This document shows, piece by piece, positions 1 to 7,440 of a DNA stretch of 18,340 nucleotides (the first letter of the stretch is position 1; every line of letters begins with the position of its first letter). Under the pieces are notes generated by a model. It was not told the origin of the DNA. It saw only the letters and a list, made by a program, of their open reading frames with translations, and made no database searches. Both the position numbers and the translations under genes were made by a program. The DNA is taken from NCBI GenBank assembly GCA_900549995.1, contig URQQ01000084.1, forward strand, positions 1-18,340, written 5' to 3'. This DNA comes from an uncultured Lachnospiraceae bacterium (lineage in GTDB: Bacteria > Bacillota > Clostridia > Lachnospirales > Lachnospiraceae).

Positions 1-656
1 ACGATCATCAGATGATCCTTGTCCACTTTCAGATCAGGCTCCGCACGGAGGAGCGCTTTCATGAACTGGTAAGGCGGATTGAAGTTGTCAAATCCCTTGA
101 GCGGGATTGCATTTTGAACACGCGGGTCATGGGCATCGAACGTAATGATGTTGGAGACTCCCATATTGGTCAATTCCTCCAGTGCAAGGGCACAGTCGAG
201 CGATTCTCTTTTACTGCGTTTATGCTGCCTGCTTTCATATAAAAACGGCATCATAACATTGATGCGGTGTGCCTTTCCGGTAGCGGCAGAGATGACTCTT
301 TTCAGATCCTGGTAATGATCGTCGGGGGACATGTGATTTTCATGACCGTTGACAGTATAGGTGATACTATAGTTACATACATCTACCATAATAAAAAGAT
401 CTACGCCACGTATGGATTCGTGGAGAATTCCCTTTGCCTCGCCGGAACCGAATCTTGGACAGGAAGAACTGACCAGATAGTTATCCAGCTGATAATTGGA
501 AAAAATGGCGGAATCCGGTACGGTGATTTTCTCATCGTTGCGGAAAGCTACGAGATAATCATTGACTTTTGAAGCCAGTGTACTGCAGCTTTCCAGAGCA
601 GCTATTTTGAGCGGAGCTACAGGCAACGCTTGTTCTAATAATGTTTTCTTTGGCAT
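1..656 (-). CDS. prs: Ribose-phosphate pyrophosphokinase (PRPP synthetase), 5' part
   Basis: The minus strand is open from an ATG at 656-654 to the window edge (218 codons, no stop), so the C-terminal part is missing. I translated it by hand. It contains family hallmarks: a segment DVCNYSITYTVNG, then SPDDHYQDLKRVI, then MPFLYESRQHKR, and FDAHDPRVQNAIP, which match the nucleotide-binding loop and the DxHxxxxQ region of PRPP synthetases. The enzyme makes 5-phosphoribosyl diphosphate from ribose 5-phosphate and ATP in the cytoplasm for nucleotide, histidine, tryptophan and NAD synthesis. The N-terminus is longer and different from the classic MKLFSGxAN form, as in the roughly 390-residue variant I associate with clostridia. 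A GGAGG (complement of 663-667) lies a few bases before the ATG. It is divergent from der. Confidence 0.88.
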   Translation of the reverse strand, partial: MPKKTLLEQALPVAPLKIAALESCSTLASKVNDYLVAFRNDEKITVPDSAIFSNYQLDNYLVSSSCPRFGSGEAKGILHESIRGVDLFIMVDVCNYSITYTVNGHENHMSPDDHYQDLKRVISAATGKAHRINVMMPFLYESRQHKRSKRESLDCALALEELTNMGVSNIITFDAHDPRVQNAIPLKGFDNFNPPYQFMKALLRAEPDLKVDKDHLMI

Positions 657-692
657 GACGGCCTCCATATAAATTAAGTTATCTACCCTTCT

Positions 693-722
693 TTTATACC
701 ATTATTTATACTGTGAGGTCAA
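693..722 (-). promoter_or_regulatory. Promoter of the PRPP synthetase gene
   Basis: On the minus strand TTGACC (717-722) and TATAAA (693-698) are separated by 18 bases, a good sigma-A match, and lie about 40 bases before the prs ATG. Confidence 0.6.
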
Positions 723-765
723 GATAAGAATGCCTGAATCTGATGGTTGTATAGAAATGTGAGAC

Positions 766-794
766 TTTACAAGTGGCGCTTAATATTGTAAAAT
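766..794 (+). promoter_or_regulatory. Promoter of the der-plsY-gpsA operon
   Basis: TTTACA (766-771), a 17-base spacer and TAAAAT (789-794) form a near-consensus sigma-A promoter. The predicted leader is about 75 bases. The same flanking bases around both boxes recur in the RNase P RNA promoter at the right end of the window. Confidence 0.65.
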
Positions 795-877
795 CAAGCA
801 GACGAGGTTTAATTATAGAAAGAAGTCTTTCAGAAACGATATGAAATAGACGGTATGTAAATACAAGGAGTAAGAGA

Positions 878-2200
878 ATGAGTAAACCAATAGTAGCAAT
901 TGTAGGAAGGCCAAATGTAGGGAAGTCTACACTTTTCAATGCATTGGCAGGAGAGATGATCTCCATCGTAAAGGATACCCCTGGAGTCACAAGAGACAGG
1001 GTATATGCGGAAGTCTCGTGGCTTGACCAGGATTTCACGCTGATTGATACCGGCGGAATTGAGCCGGACAGCAAGGATATTATTTTATCACAGATGAGGG
1101 AGCAGGCGCAGATTGCCATTGATACGGCGGATGTGATTATTTTCCTTACAGATGTGAAGCAGGGTCTTGTTGATTCTGATTCTAAAGTGGCAGATATGCT
1201 CAGACGTTCAGGCAAACCGGTAGTCCTTGTAGTGAACAAGGTAGATAACTATGCTAAAATGATGCCGGATGTATATGAGTTTTACAATTTGGGAATCGGA
1301 GATCCGATGGCAATTTCTGCAGCATCACGGCAGGGGATCGGAGATATGCTTGATGAAGTGATTAAATATTTCCCTGAGCATTCATCGCAAGAGGAAGAGG
1401 ATGAGCGTCCGAGAATCGCGATTGTCGGAAAACCTAATGTAGGGAAATCTTCCATTATCAACAAACTTCTCGGTGAAAACAGAGTCATTGTAAGTGATGT
1501 CGCAGGTACAACGAGGGACGCCGTAGATACTGCAATCAGGCATAATGGGAAAGAATATGTATTTATTGACACTGCGGGACTGCGGAGAAAAAGCAAGATT
1601 AAAGAAGAACTGGAGAGGTACAGTATTATCCGTACAGTGACGGCGGTGGAACGTGCCGATGTAGTGCTTGTTGTGATTGATGCAGAAGAAGGTGTCACAG
1701 AACAGGATGCCAAAATCGCAGGAATTGCCCACGAAAGAGGCAAAGGTGTTGTGATTGTCGTAAATAAGTGGGACGCGATTGAGAAACACGATAAAACCAT
1801 GTATGAATATGAAAGAAAAGTGAGACAGGTTCTTTCTTACATGCCATATGCAGAGATCATGTATGTATCGGCAAAAAGCGGACAGAGACTGCCAAAGCTT
1901 TATGATATGATTGACATGGTTATCGAAAACCAGAACTTAAGAGTGGCGACAGGCGTTCTGAATGAAATTATGACAGAAGCAGTCGCTATGCAGCAGCCGC
2001 CTTCTGACAAGGGAAAACGGCTGAAGCTTTACTATATTACTCAGGTAGCGGTAAAGCCGCCAACCTTTGTAATCTTTGTAAATGATAAAGAATTGATGCA
2101 TTTTTCATATACAAGATATCTGGAAAATAAAATCAGGGAGGCCTTTGGATTTAAAGGAACGTCATTAAAATTCTTTATACGGGAGAGAAAGGATAAGTAG
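878..2200 (+). CDS. der: Ribosome-assembly GTPase Der (EngA)
   Basis: Der is an essential GTPase that binds the 50S subunit and acts in its maturation. The 440-residue protein has the diagnostic double G-domain. The first G-domain has its P-loop at residues 10-17 (GRPNVGKS), DTGG at 57-60 and NKVD at 120-123. The second has its P-loop at 184-191 (GKPNVGKS), DTAG at 231-234 and NKWD at 296-299. A KH-like RNA-binding domain fills about 355-440, and the length is normal for the family. AAGGAG at 865-870 sits seven bases before the ATG. It is first in an operon with plsY (2-base gap) and gpsA. All nucleotide-binding motifs are intact, so it should be functional. Confidence 0.97.
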   Translation: MSKPIVAIVGRPNVGKSTLFNALAGEMISIVKDTPGVTRDRVYAEVSWLDQDFTLIDTGGIEPDSKDIILSQMREQAQIAIDTADVIIFLTDVKQGLVDSDSKVADMLRRSGKPVVLVVNKVDNYAKMMPDVYEFYNLGIGDPMAISAASRQGIGDMLDEVIKYFPEHSSQEEEDERPRIAIVGKPNVGKSSIINKLLGENRVIVSDVAGTTRDAVDTAIRHNGKEYVFIDTAGLRRKSKIKEELERYSIIRTVTAVERADVVLVVIDAEEGVTEQDAKIAGIAHERGKGVVIVVNKWDAIEKHDKTMYEYERKVRQVLSYMPYAEIMYVSAKSGQRLPKLYDMIDMVIENQNLRVATGVLNEIMTEAVAMQQPPSDKGKRLKLYYITQVAVKPPTFVIFVNDKELMHFSYTRYLENKIREAFGFKGTSLKFFIRERKDK

Positions 2201-2202
2201 GA

Positions 2203-2847
2203 ATGGAACGATTGGTTTGCGTGATCATCGGGTATGCCTTTGGGTTATTACAGACAGGTTTTTTCTATGGAAAGGCGCATCACATTGACATCAGAAAACA
2301 CGGGAGCGGCAATGCGGGTACAACGAACGCATTGCGGACCCTGGGATGGAAAGCCGGTGCGGTGACATTTCTTGGGGACTGCTTTAAGTGTGTGGCCGCG
2401 GTTTTAGTGGCGCATTTGATTTACGGCAGGACATATTCGGATATCATGCCGTTACTGTCTATGTACGCAGGCATGGGGGCTGTCCTTGGGCACAATTATC
2501 CATTTTATCTGAAGTTTAAAGGCGGAAAAGGAATTGCCGCGACAGCAGGACTGATTTTATCTACAAATATATGGATGGCCGTCATATGCCTGATTGTATT
2601 TATAGCGGTTGTCGGAATTACAAGATATGTCTCTTTAGGTTCTCTTGTAATTGTGGTATTATTTGTTATAGAAGTTGTTGTATATGGGCAGGGAGGCCAC
2701 TTCGGGCTGGCTGCCCCCCGGCTTTATGAGATGTACGCTATTGTGATATTCCTGATGTTTTCTGCGTTCTATAAGCATCGCGCGAATATCGGCAGACTGA
2801 TGAGCGGTACAGAAAACAAGCTGGGTGCAAAGAAAAAAGATGATTAA
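2203..2847 (+). CDS. plsY: Glycerol-3-phosphate acyltransferase PlsY
   Basis: This integral membrane enzyme transfers an acyl group from acyl-phosphate to glycerol 3-phosphate, the first step of phospholipid synthesis in most Gram-positive bacteria. The 214-residue sequence carries the PlsY signatures SGNAGTTN (about 35-42), GHNYPFYLKFKGGKGIA (about 96-112) and a C-terminal HRxNIxRLxxGxExKLG-type segment. Several hydrophobic helices surround these loops. The ATG lies two bases after the der stop, with a purine-rich GGGAGAGAAAGG inside the end of der as ribosome binding site, so translation is probably coupled. It is next to gpsA, which makes its substrate glycerol 3-phosphate. Confidence 0.96.
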   Translation: MERLVCVIIGYAFGLLQTGFFYGKAHHIDIRKHGSGNAGTTNALRTLGWKAGAVTFLGDCFKCVAAVLVAHLIYGRTYSDIMPLLSMYAGMGAVLGHNYPFYLKFKGGKGIAATAGLILSTNIWMAVICLIVFIAVVGITRYVSLGSLVIVVLFVIEVVVYGQGGHFGLAAPRLYEMYAIVIFLMFSAFYKHRANIGRLMSGTENKLGAKKKDD

Positions 2848-2859
2848 GGAGAGTGTGCT

Positions 2860-3870
2860 ATGGCAAAAGTCGGTGTGTTAGGTGCAGGAAGCTGGGGAAC
2901 AGCACTTGCGATTCTGCTGCATAATAATGGACATGAGGTGACAGTGTGGTCGATCAATGAGGAAGAGGTGGAAATGCTTTCCACAAAGAGAGAACACGCG
3001 GGTAAACTTCCGGGAGTACATATACCGGAGGGGATCTGCTTTACGAATGTGCTTGAGGAAGCAATGACAGAAATGGACGTCCTTGTACTGGCAGTTCCTT
3101 CACCATTTACAAGAGCAACAGCAAGAAGCATGAAGCCGTATGTGGCCGAGGGACAGAAAATTGTAAATGTGGCAAAAGGTATTGAGGAAAGTACTCTGAT
3201 GACGCTCTCTGAGCAGATTGAGGAAGAACTCCCGGGAACAGATGTAGCAGTACTTTCCGGTCCAAGCCATGCGGAGGAAGTCAGCCGCCAGATGCCGACT
3301 ACCTGTGTGGTAGGTGCAAGATCGAAAGAGACAGCAGAATACCTTCAGAAGATGTTCATGAGTGAGGTGTTCCGTGTATATACAAGCCCTGATATCTTAG
3401 GAATAGAGCTTGGAGGTTCGCTGAAGAACGTGATTGCCCTGGCGGCAGGTGTTGCTGACGGTCTCGGATACGGGGACAATACAAAAGCAGCGCTGATTAC
3501 CAGAGGGATCACAGAGATCGCACGTCTTGGCGTAAAAATGGGCGGTAAAATCCAGACATTCTCGGGCCTGACCGGAATCGGAGACCTGATCGTGACTTGT
3601 GCCAGCCAGCACAGCCGTAACAGGAAAGCCGGATTTCTGATTGGCCAGGGAAAGACAATGCAGGAGGCCATGGACGAGGTCCAGATGGTTGTCGAAGGAG
3701 TGTATTCTACGAAAGCTGCAGTGAAACTCGGAGAAAAATACGATGTATCACTCCCGATTATCGAGCAGGTGAACAACATCCTGTTCGAGGGGAAAAGTGC
3801 CAAAGAAGCGGTAAAAGAATTAATGCTTCGGGATGGAAGAATTGAGCATTCAGATCTTCCATGGGAATAA
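2860..3870 (+). CDS. gpsA: NAD(P)-dependent glycerol-3-phosphate dehydrogenase
   Basis: GpsA reduces dihydroxyacetone phosphate to sn-glycerol 3-phosphate in the cytoplasm, supplying the substrate of PlsY just upstream. The 336-residue protein starts with a Rossmann motif GAGSWG (8-13). It has SGPSHAEEV (133-141), the catalytic lysine region LGGSLKN with K189, a downstream GYGDNTKAAL block, and GIGDLIVTC (239-247). Length and motifs are normal. AAGGAGAG at 2846-2853 overlaps the plsY stop and gives good spacing to the ATG. It is the last gene of the der operon and is followed within 15 bases by a strong hairpin terminator. Confidence 0.97.
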   Translation: MAKVGVLGAGSWGTALAILLHNNGHEVTVWSINEEEVEMLSTKREHAGKLPGVHIPEGICFTNVLEEAMTEMDVLVLAVPSPFTRATARSMKPYVAEGQKIVNVAKGIEESTLMTLSEQIEEELPGTDVAVLSGPSHAEEVSRQMPTTCVVGARSKETAEYLQKMFMSEVFRVYTSPDILGIELGGSLKNVIALAAGVADGLGYGDNTKAALITRGITEIARLGVKMGGKIQTFSGLTGIGDLIVTCASQHSRNRKAGFLIGQGKTMQEAMDEVQMVVEGVYSTKAAVKLGEKYDVSLPIIEQVNNILFEGKSAKEAVKELMLRDGRIEHSDLPWE

Positions 3871-3883
3871 TAGAAAAATAAAG

Positions 3884-3919
3884 TATCCCTGGACAAAGGA
3901 AATTTTTTGTCCAGGGATA
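3884..3919. terminator. Bidirectional terminator between gpsA and the lysR-type gene
   Basis: A perfect 14-bp stem (3884-3897 with 3906-3919) encloses an 8-base loop. On the plus strand TTTT follows, and on the minus strand CTTTATTTTT follows. It lies between two convergent genes and can stop both. Confidence 0.85.
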
Positions 3920-3921
3920 TT

Positions 3922-4809
3922 TTAAATGTCAGCATGTGCTTTGACATATTTTTGAAATGCTTCGATTACCGGAGCCTGATAGGTATCTTTGAGTGAAGCC
4001 ATATAGAACATACGCTCCCAGTTAGGTTTGCCGATATGGATCACTTTTAAATCCATCAGATTTAGAATCGGCATATTCGGAACGACGGCGATTCCAAAAT
4101 GGGCAGCTACCAGTCCGGCGACTGCCTGATCTTCCTCAATCTCATAAGATGCTTTCGGGAGTCCTCCGCTTCGCTCAAATAATTTATCAATGATCGGCCT
4201 CAGGCCGCTTCGCTTCGAAAAGACGACCTGTTCATAGGGGAGAGTCTCTGCGAGGTCAATGACATCTCTGTCTGCAAGCGGATGACCCGGCGGGACAATG
4301 ACAACGAGTTCCTGGCGGGCGACTGGAGTAAATAAAACAGAGGGTTCATTCTCCATCTTTGAGCAGAAGGCAATATCATATTTCCGGTTTTTCAGTCCTT
4401 CAATTAAATCAGGGGTAAGTCCGGTAGAATTGTGAAAATGAAAATCTATGTTCTTCCCGGGATTGGAATCCAGAAATCCCCGTACAAATGTCGGGACAAG
4501 GTTTGTGCTCAATGTACGCAGAAGAGCGATGTCAATCCGCCCTTCCCCAGAACTTGTCATCTGGAGTTTCTGAACGCTGGATTCCAAAATGTTCAGTGAC
4601 TTTTCCACGTCTTCGAGAAACACACGTCCACATTTTGTGAGTGCTATATTGCGCCCTTCCTTTTCGAAAAGTTTTACGCCGAGCTCTTTTTCCAGAGAGG
4701 CGATTGCATGGCTGAGGCTGGGCTGAGTGATCGAGAGCATCTCGGCAGCTTTTGTGTAATGCTCGAGATGAGCCAGTGTGACAAAATAGCGTAAATGATA
4801 TAGATTCAT
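3922..4809 (-). CDS. LysR-family transcriptional regulator
   Basis: The 295-residue protein has the LysR layout. A winged helix-turn-helix fills residues 1-60, with LRYFVTLA, AAEMLSITQPSLSHAI and LEKELGVKLFEKEGRNIALT. A co-inducer-binding domain of two periplasmic-binding-like lobes runs from about 90 to the end. I chose the ATG at 4809 because the family starts directly with MNLYHLRYF. An in-frame ATG at 4926 would add 39 residues encoded by a structured repeat and would have no family match. The only Shine-Dalgarno-like sequence is a weak GGGGA about 6 bases upstream. It is divergent from the YdiB-like dehydrogenase and permease, which it probably regulates, with a ligand that may be shikimate or quinate (inference). 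Its roughly 190-base leader is made almost entirely of the repeat described separately. Confidence 0.92.
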   Translation of the reverse strand: MNLYHLRYFVTLAHLEHYTKAAEMLSITQPSLSHAIASLEKELGVKLFEKEGRNIALTKCGRVFLEDVEKSLNILESSVQKLQMTSSGEGRIDIALLRTLSTNLVPTFVRGFLDSNPGKNIDFHFHNSTGLTPDLIEGLKNRKYDIAFCSKMENEPSVLFTPVARQELVVIVPPGHPLADRDVIDLAETLPYEQVVFSKRSGLRPIIDKLFERSGGLPKASYEIEEDQAVAGLVAAHFGIAVVPNMPILNLMDLKVIHIGKPNWERMFYMASLKDTYQAPVIEAFQKYVKAHADI

Positions 4810-4816
4810 ACGGTAT

Positions 4817-5015
4817 CCCCAATCTTTATGACTTTTGCGACGATTTCCTGAACTATCCTGCATTCGCGGTGAGACGCTCCGAATGCATCTCAGGAACAAA
4901 GTTCCTTCGATGTTCGTTGCACTCACATAGGATAGTTCATGAATCTTTATGACTGCGGGCAGTCAACAGATTCCTAAACTATCCTGCATTCGTCGCTATG
5001 CGTTCAGTATATCAT
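4817..5015 (-). repeat. Modular structured repeat, copy B (leader of the lysR-type gene)
   Basis: Read on the minus strand, it begins at 5015 with a 27-nt block (5015-4989) identical to copy A at 14424-14450. A hairpin follows: AGGATAGTT/AACTATCCT arms (4929-4937 with 4977-4985), a second GAATC/GATTC step, and a GACTGC-GCAGTC tip (4951-4964). Then comes a 19-nt block (4911-4929) identical to copy A, a small hairpin AGGAAC/GTTCCT (4892-4906), and a second, partial unit (about 4817-4867) that restarts the AGGATAGTT arm but lacks its partner. The repeat ends about 8 bases before the lysR-type ATG. It accounts for most of the 352-base gap between the two divergent genes. Confidence 0.85.
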
Positions 5016-5034
5016 GATATATGTATAAAATCTA
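5006..5034 (-). promoter_or_regulatory. Extended -10 promoter of the lysR-type gene
   Basis: On the minus strand TGATATACT (5014-5006) is a full extended -10. A poor -35 (TAGATT, 5034-5029) lies 17 bases upstream. The -10 belongs to the conserved start of repeat copy B. A 14-bp perfect palindrome, TATATCATGATATA (5008-5021), overlaps it and could be an operator. Confidence 0.5.
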
Positions 5035-5057
5035 TTGATTGACAGAAAATTATCAAT
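5034..5057. promoter_or_regulatory. Candidate LysR-type operator dyad
   Basis: ATTGAT (5034-5039) and ATCAAT (5052-5057) form a perfect inverted repeat separated by 12 bases. It ends right next to the -35 of the dehydrogenase promoter, where a LysR-type activator usually binds. Assignment to this regulator is inference. Confidence 0.35.
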
Positions 5058-5086
5058 TTGTTTTTTTTTTAACATTGTCATATAAT
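5058..5086 (+). promoter_or_regulatory. Promoter of the dehydrogenase-permease operon
   Basis: TTGTTT (5058-5063), a 17-base spacer that contains most of a T-tract, and a consensus TATAAT (5081-5086). The leader to the ATG is about 70 bases, with GGGAGG at 5148-5153 as ribosome binding site. Confidence 0.65.
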
Positions 5087-5161
5087 CAAGAATAAGAGCA
5101 GGATTGAACGAAGGAAGACAATCCGTGTTAACTCGGAAGAAGATGGTGGGAGGTTTAAGCT

Positions 5162-6031
5162 ATGGAGAAGAAAATATCAGGGCATACAGGGCTGATGGGG
5201 CTGTTTGGAACGCCGGTCGGGCATTCTGGTTCACCGGCAATGTACAATTTCAGTTTTCAGCATGATGGGCTGGATTATGCGTATCTGGCGTTTGATGTCA
5301 AAGAAGAGCAGATGCCGGAGGTGTTTGAAACAATCCGTCTCCTGGGTATGAGGGGCGGGAATTTTACGATGCCATGCAAAAATGCGGCTGCAAAGCTGGT
5401 GGACCGGTTATCACCGGCTGCAGAGATCATCGGGGCATGCAATGCATTTGTGAATGAAAATGGTGTTATCACTGGGTACATTACGGATGGTATCGGCTTT
5501 ATTACAAACCTGCAGAAGCATGGCGTGGAAGTGCAGGGAAAGAAAGTAGTTGTGCTTGGCGCGGGCGGCGCAGCTACCGCAATTCAGGTGCAGCTTGCTC
5601 TTGATGGAGCAAGGGAAATTAATATTTTCAACTTCAATGATTCATTTATTGAGAGAGCCAAAGGGACGAAAGCGAAACTGGCGGTAAAAGTTCCTGCATG
5701 CAAAGTTACGGTAGACTGTCTGGAAGATAAGGACAGGCTGGCAGAAGAGATTGAAAGCGCAGATATTGTGGTGAATGCGACACTGATCGGAATGAAGCCA
5801 TATGAAGGACAGTCACTGGTAGACCGGTCTTTATTACGCAAAGATCTCGTGGTGGCGGATACCGTTTATAATCCGGAGAAGACAAAACTCCTTCTGGAAG
5901 CAGAAGAAGCAGGCTGTAAAGCCGTCAGCGGAAAAGGAATGCTTTTATGGCAGGGGGCGGCAAATTATAAATTATTTGTGGGAAAAGAAATGCCGGTTGA
6001 GGCGTATCAGAAGTCTCAGACACTAAAGTAG
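5162..6031 (+). CDS. aroE: Quinate/shikimate dehydrogenase (YdiB-like AroE family)
   Basis: This cytoplasmic oxidoreductase interconverts 3-dehydroshikimate and shikimate (or dehydroquinate and quinate). Its 289 residues show the substrate pocket HSGSPAMYNF (21-30), GGNFTMPCK with catalytic K73, GACNAF (91-96), and D109 in ITDG. The Rossmann loop GAGGAA is at 133-138, and the C-terminal MLLWQGA is at 260-266. After the second nucleotide-binding strand it reads FNFNDSFIERA, like the FNRRDEF stretch of E. coli YdiB, rather than the NRT of NADP-specific AroE. This suggests NAD use or dual use. The separate LysR-controlled operon with a permease argues for a catabolic role in quinate/shikimate use, not the biosynthetic AroE; that part is inference. 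GGGAGG lies 8 bases before the ATG. Confidence 0.9.
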   Translation: MEKKISGHTGLMGLFGTPVGHSGSPAMYNFSFQHDGLDYAYLAFDVKEEQMPEVFETIRLLGMRGGNFTMPCKNAAAKLVDRLSPAAEIIGACNAFVNENGVITGYITDGIGFITNLQKHGVEVQGKKVVVLGAGGAATAIQVQLALDGAREINIFNFNDSFIERAKGTKAKLAVKVPACKVTVDCLEDKDRLAEEIESADIVVNATLIGMKPYEGQSLVDRSLLRKDLVVADTVYNPEKTKLLLEAEEAGCKAVSGKGMLLWQGAANYKLFVGKEMPVEAYQKSQTLK

Positions 6032-6046
6032 AAAGAGAGTTAGGTT

Positions 6047-7399
6047 ATGACAACAAAAAGAAATCCAAAAGAACTTCCTTATATTCCACTTGGACCATTT
6101 AAATGGAGAATTCCCTTTGTACACTATAAACTGGAATCTGTAGAATTTATCCAGGGCCTGATCATCGGAACAACTGCACTTAGTTCCATTCCGTATCTGA
6201 CAGATTATATGGGGCTTCCGTATGAACTTGCATGGAGCTGTGTTATCATTGAAGTATTCCTGTATATGATTCACTGCTGGCTCGGAGATCCCGTAATTCC
6301 AGGCTGGATTACCCCGACACTGCCGCTGACACTTGCGTACTTAAGCGGATTTGCCAAAGGCACAGAACGGACGCAGGCAATGATTGCCCTGCAGCTGATG
6401 GTTGCAGCTGTCTTTTTCTTCATGGGGATTACAAAACTTGCAGACAAGTTCGTACATAGTATTCCGACCTCTATCAAAGGAGGAATCCTCCTTGCGGCAC
6501 CAATCACTGTAATGCAGGGGCAGCTGGGGGAGGGCGGACAGCTCCTGACTTATCCTGTGGCGATTCTTCTTGGAACCGGTCTGCTGATCTTTTTAAGTTT
6601 TTCACCTTTCTGCGAGGAGAAGAGAAAGACGAATAAGATTCTGGATTTGATGGCCAGATATGGGAATCTGTTCCCGTACCTGCTGGCGATGCTCCTCGGA
6701 ATCGCGATCAAAGAGCTTGCGCTTCCGGCGCTTGAACTTGGGACAATCATCAAGATTCCGGATTTTAAAGGAATTATTGAAAGTTACAGTATCTTCAGTG
6801 TGGGAATTCCAAGTGCATCAATGTTTATCAATGCGATTCCTCTGGCTTTAATCTGTTATGTCCTTGCATTTGGGGATTTCGTGACAACCGAAACTTTGAT
6901 TAAAGAGGCGCAGGAATCAAGAGATGATGAATATATTGACTTTAATTCCAGCCGTTCGAATCTCATCAGCGGACTGAGAAACTTTATCCTTGCGATTATT
7001 GCACCATTCCCGCCGCTTTCCGGTCCACTCTGGGTGGGGATGACAGTCTCTGTCTCTGTGAGATATAAAGAAGGCAAAAAGGCGATGAAATCATTGATTG
7101 GCGGTATGAGTTCTTTCCGTATGGCAACATTTATCAGTGTAATTCTTGTGCCGGTAGTATCATTTATGCGTCCGATCTTCCCGGTTGGGTCAGCGATTAC
7201 CTTGCTTTTCCAGGCATATGTATGCGCAAGAATCGGGATGGACTACTGTCCGACGAATACGGATAAAAGTATTGCAGGTATCATGGCAGCAGTTCTTGCG
7301 TTCAAAGGTTCTGCATGGGCGCTTGCAGCTGGATTTGCGTTGAATCTGATTCTGTCGAACTTTGATTCTATGAAAGCAAAGAGAAATGAAATAAAATAA
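6047..7399 (+). CDS. NCS2-like multi-pass membrane permease
   Basis: This is a 450-residue, very hydrophobic protein with about 12-14 predicted membrane segments and a short cytoplasmic N-terminus. Motifs resemble the nucleobase/ascorbate (NCS2, UraA-like) fold: a proline-rich segment DPVIPGWITPTLPL (81-94), an acidic half-helix FGDFVTTETL (275-284) that matches the position of substrate-binding residues in that fold, and PFPPLSGPLWVG (320-331). The overall similarity I can recall is distant, so the substrate is not a safe guess from sequence. It starts 15 bases after the YdiB-like dehydrogenase and shares its transcript, so shikimate, quinate or a related cyclic carboxylate is the natural hypothesis. 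A sulfate-permease-like or purine-permease-like alternative cannot be excluded. Confidence 0.75.
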   Translation: MTTKRNPKELPYIPLGPFKWRIPFVHYKLESVEFIQGLIIGTTALSSIPYLTDYMGLPYELAWSCVIIEVFLYMIHCWLGDPVIPGWITPTLPLTLAYLSGFAKGTERTQAMIALQLMVAAVFFFMGITKLADKFVHSIPTSIKGGILLAAPITVMQGQLGEGGQLLTYPVAILLGTGLLIFLSFSPFCEEKRKTNKILDLMARYGNLFPYLLAMLLGIAIKELALPALELGTIIKIPDFKGIIESYSIFSVGIPSASMFINAIPLALICYVLAFGDFVTTETLIKEAQESRDDEYIDFNSSRSNLISGLRNFILAIIAPFPPLSGPLWVGMTVSVSVRYKEGKKAMKSLIGGMSSFRMATFISVILVPVVSFMRPIFPVGSAITLLFQAYVCARIGMDYCPTNTDKSIAGIMAAVLAFKGSAWALAAGFALNLILSNFDSMKAKRNEIK

Positions 7400-7440
7400 A
7401 GAAAAGGAGGATGCCAGTCACTGGGATCCTCCTTTTCTTT
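7398..7440. terminator. Bidirectional terminator between the permease and CDF genes
   Basis: A perfect 15-bp stem (7398-7412 with 7426-7440) has TTTTCTTT in the 3' arm on both strands. A smaller CCAG/CTGG stem sits at the tip. It lies at the tail-to-tail junction, and the CDF stop codon (7439-7441) lies at its edge. Confidence 0.88.

Noticed and set aside
12..572. Plus-strand open frames of 76 and 101 codons at the left edge
   Set aside because: They are antisense to the PRPP synthetase reading frame, have no family match and no ribosome binding site.
706..1800. Minus-strand open frames opposite der
   Set aside because: Der is certain on the plus strand. The antisense frames have low-complexity, serine- and isoleucine-rich products typical of shadows.
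4807..4926. Longer start for the LysR-type protein at 4926
   Set aside because: The extra 39 residues are encoded by the structured repeat and have no counterpart in LysR proteins. The family start is at 4809.
4810..5015. Known metabolite riboswitch or T-box before the lysR-type gene
   Set aside because: I found no T-box sequence or recognisable riboswitch core. The same framework precedes an unrelated gene with different hairpins, which does not fit a conserved aptamer.
4817..5015. Insertion sequence or transposon remnant
   Set aside because: No transposase fragment, no terminal inverted repeats of the whole unit and no target duplication are visible. A small non-autonomous element remains possible and is covered in the findings.
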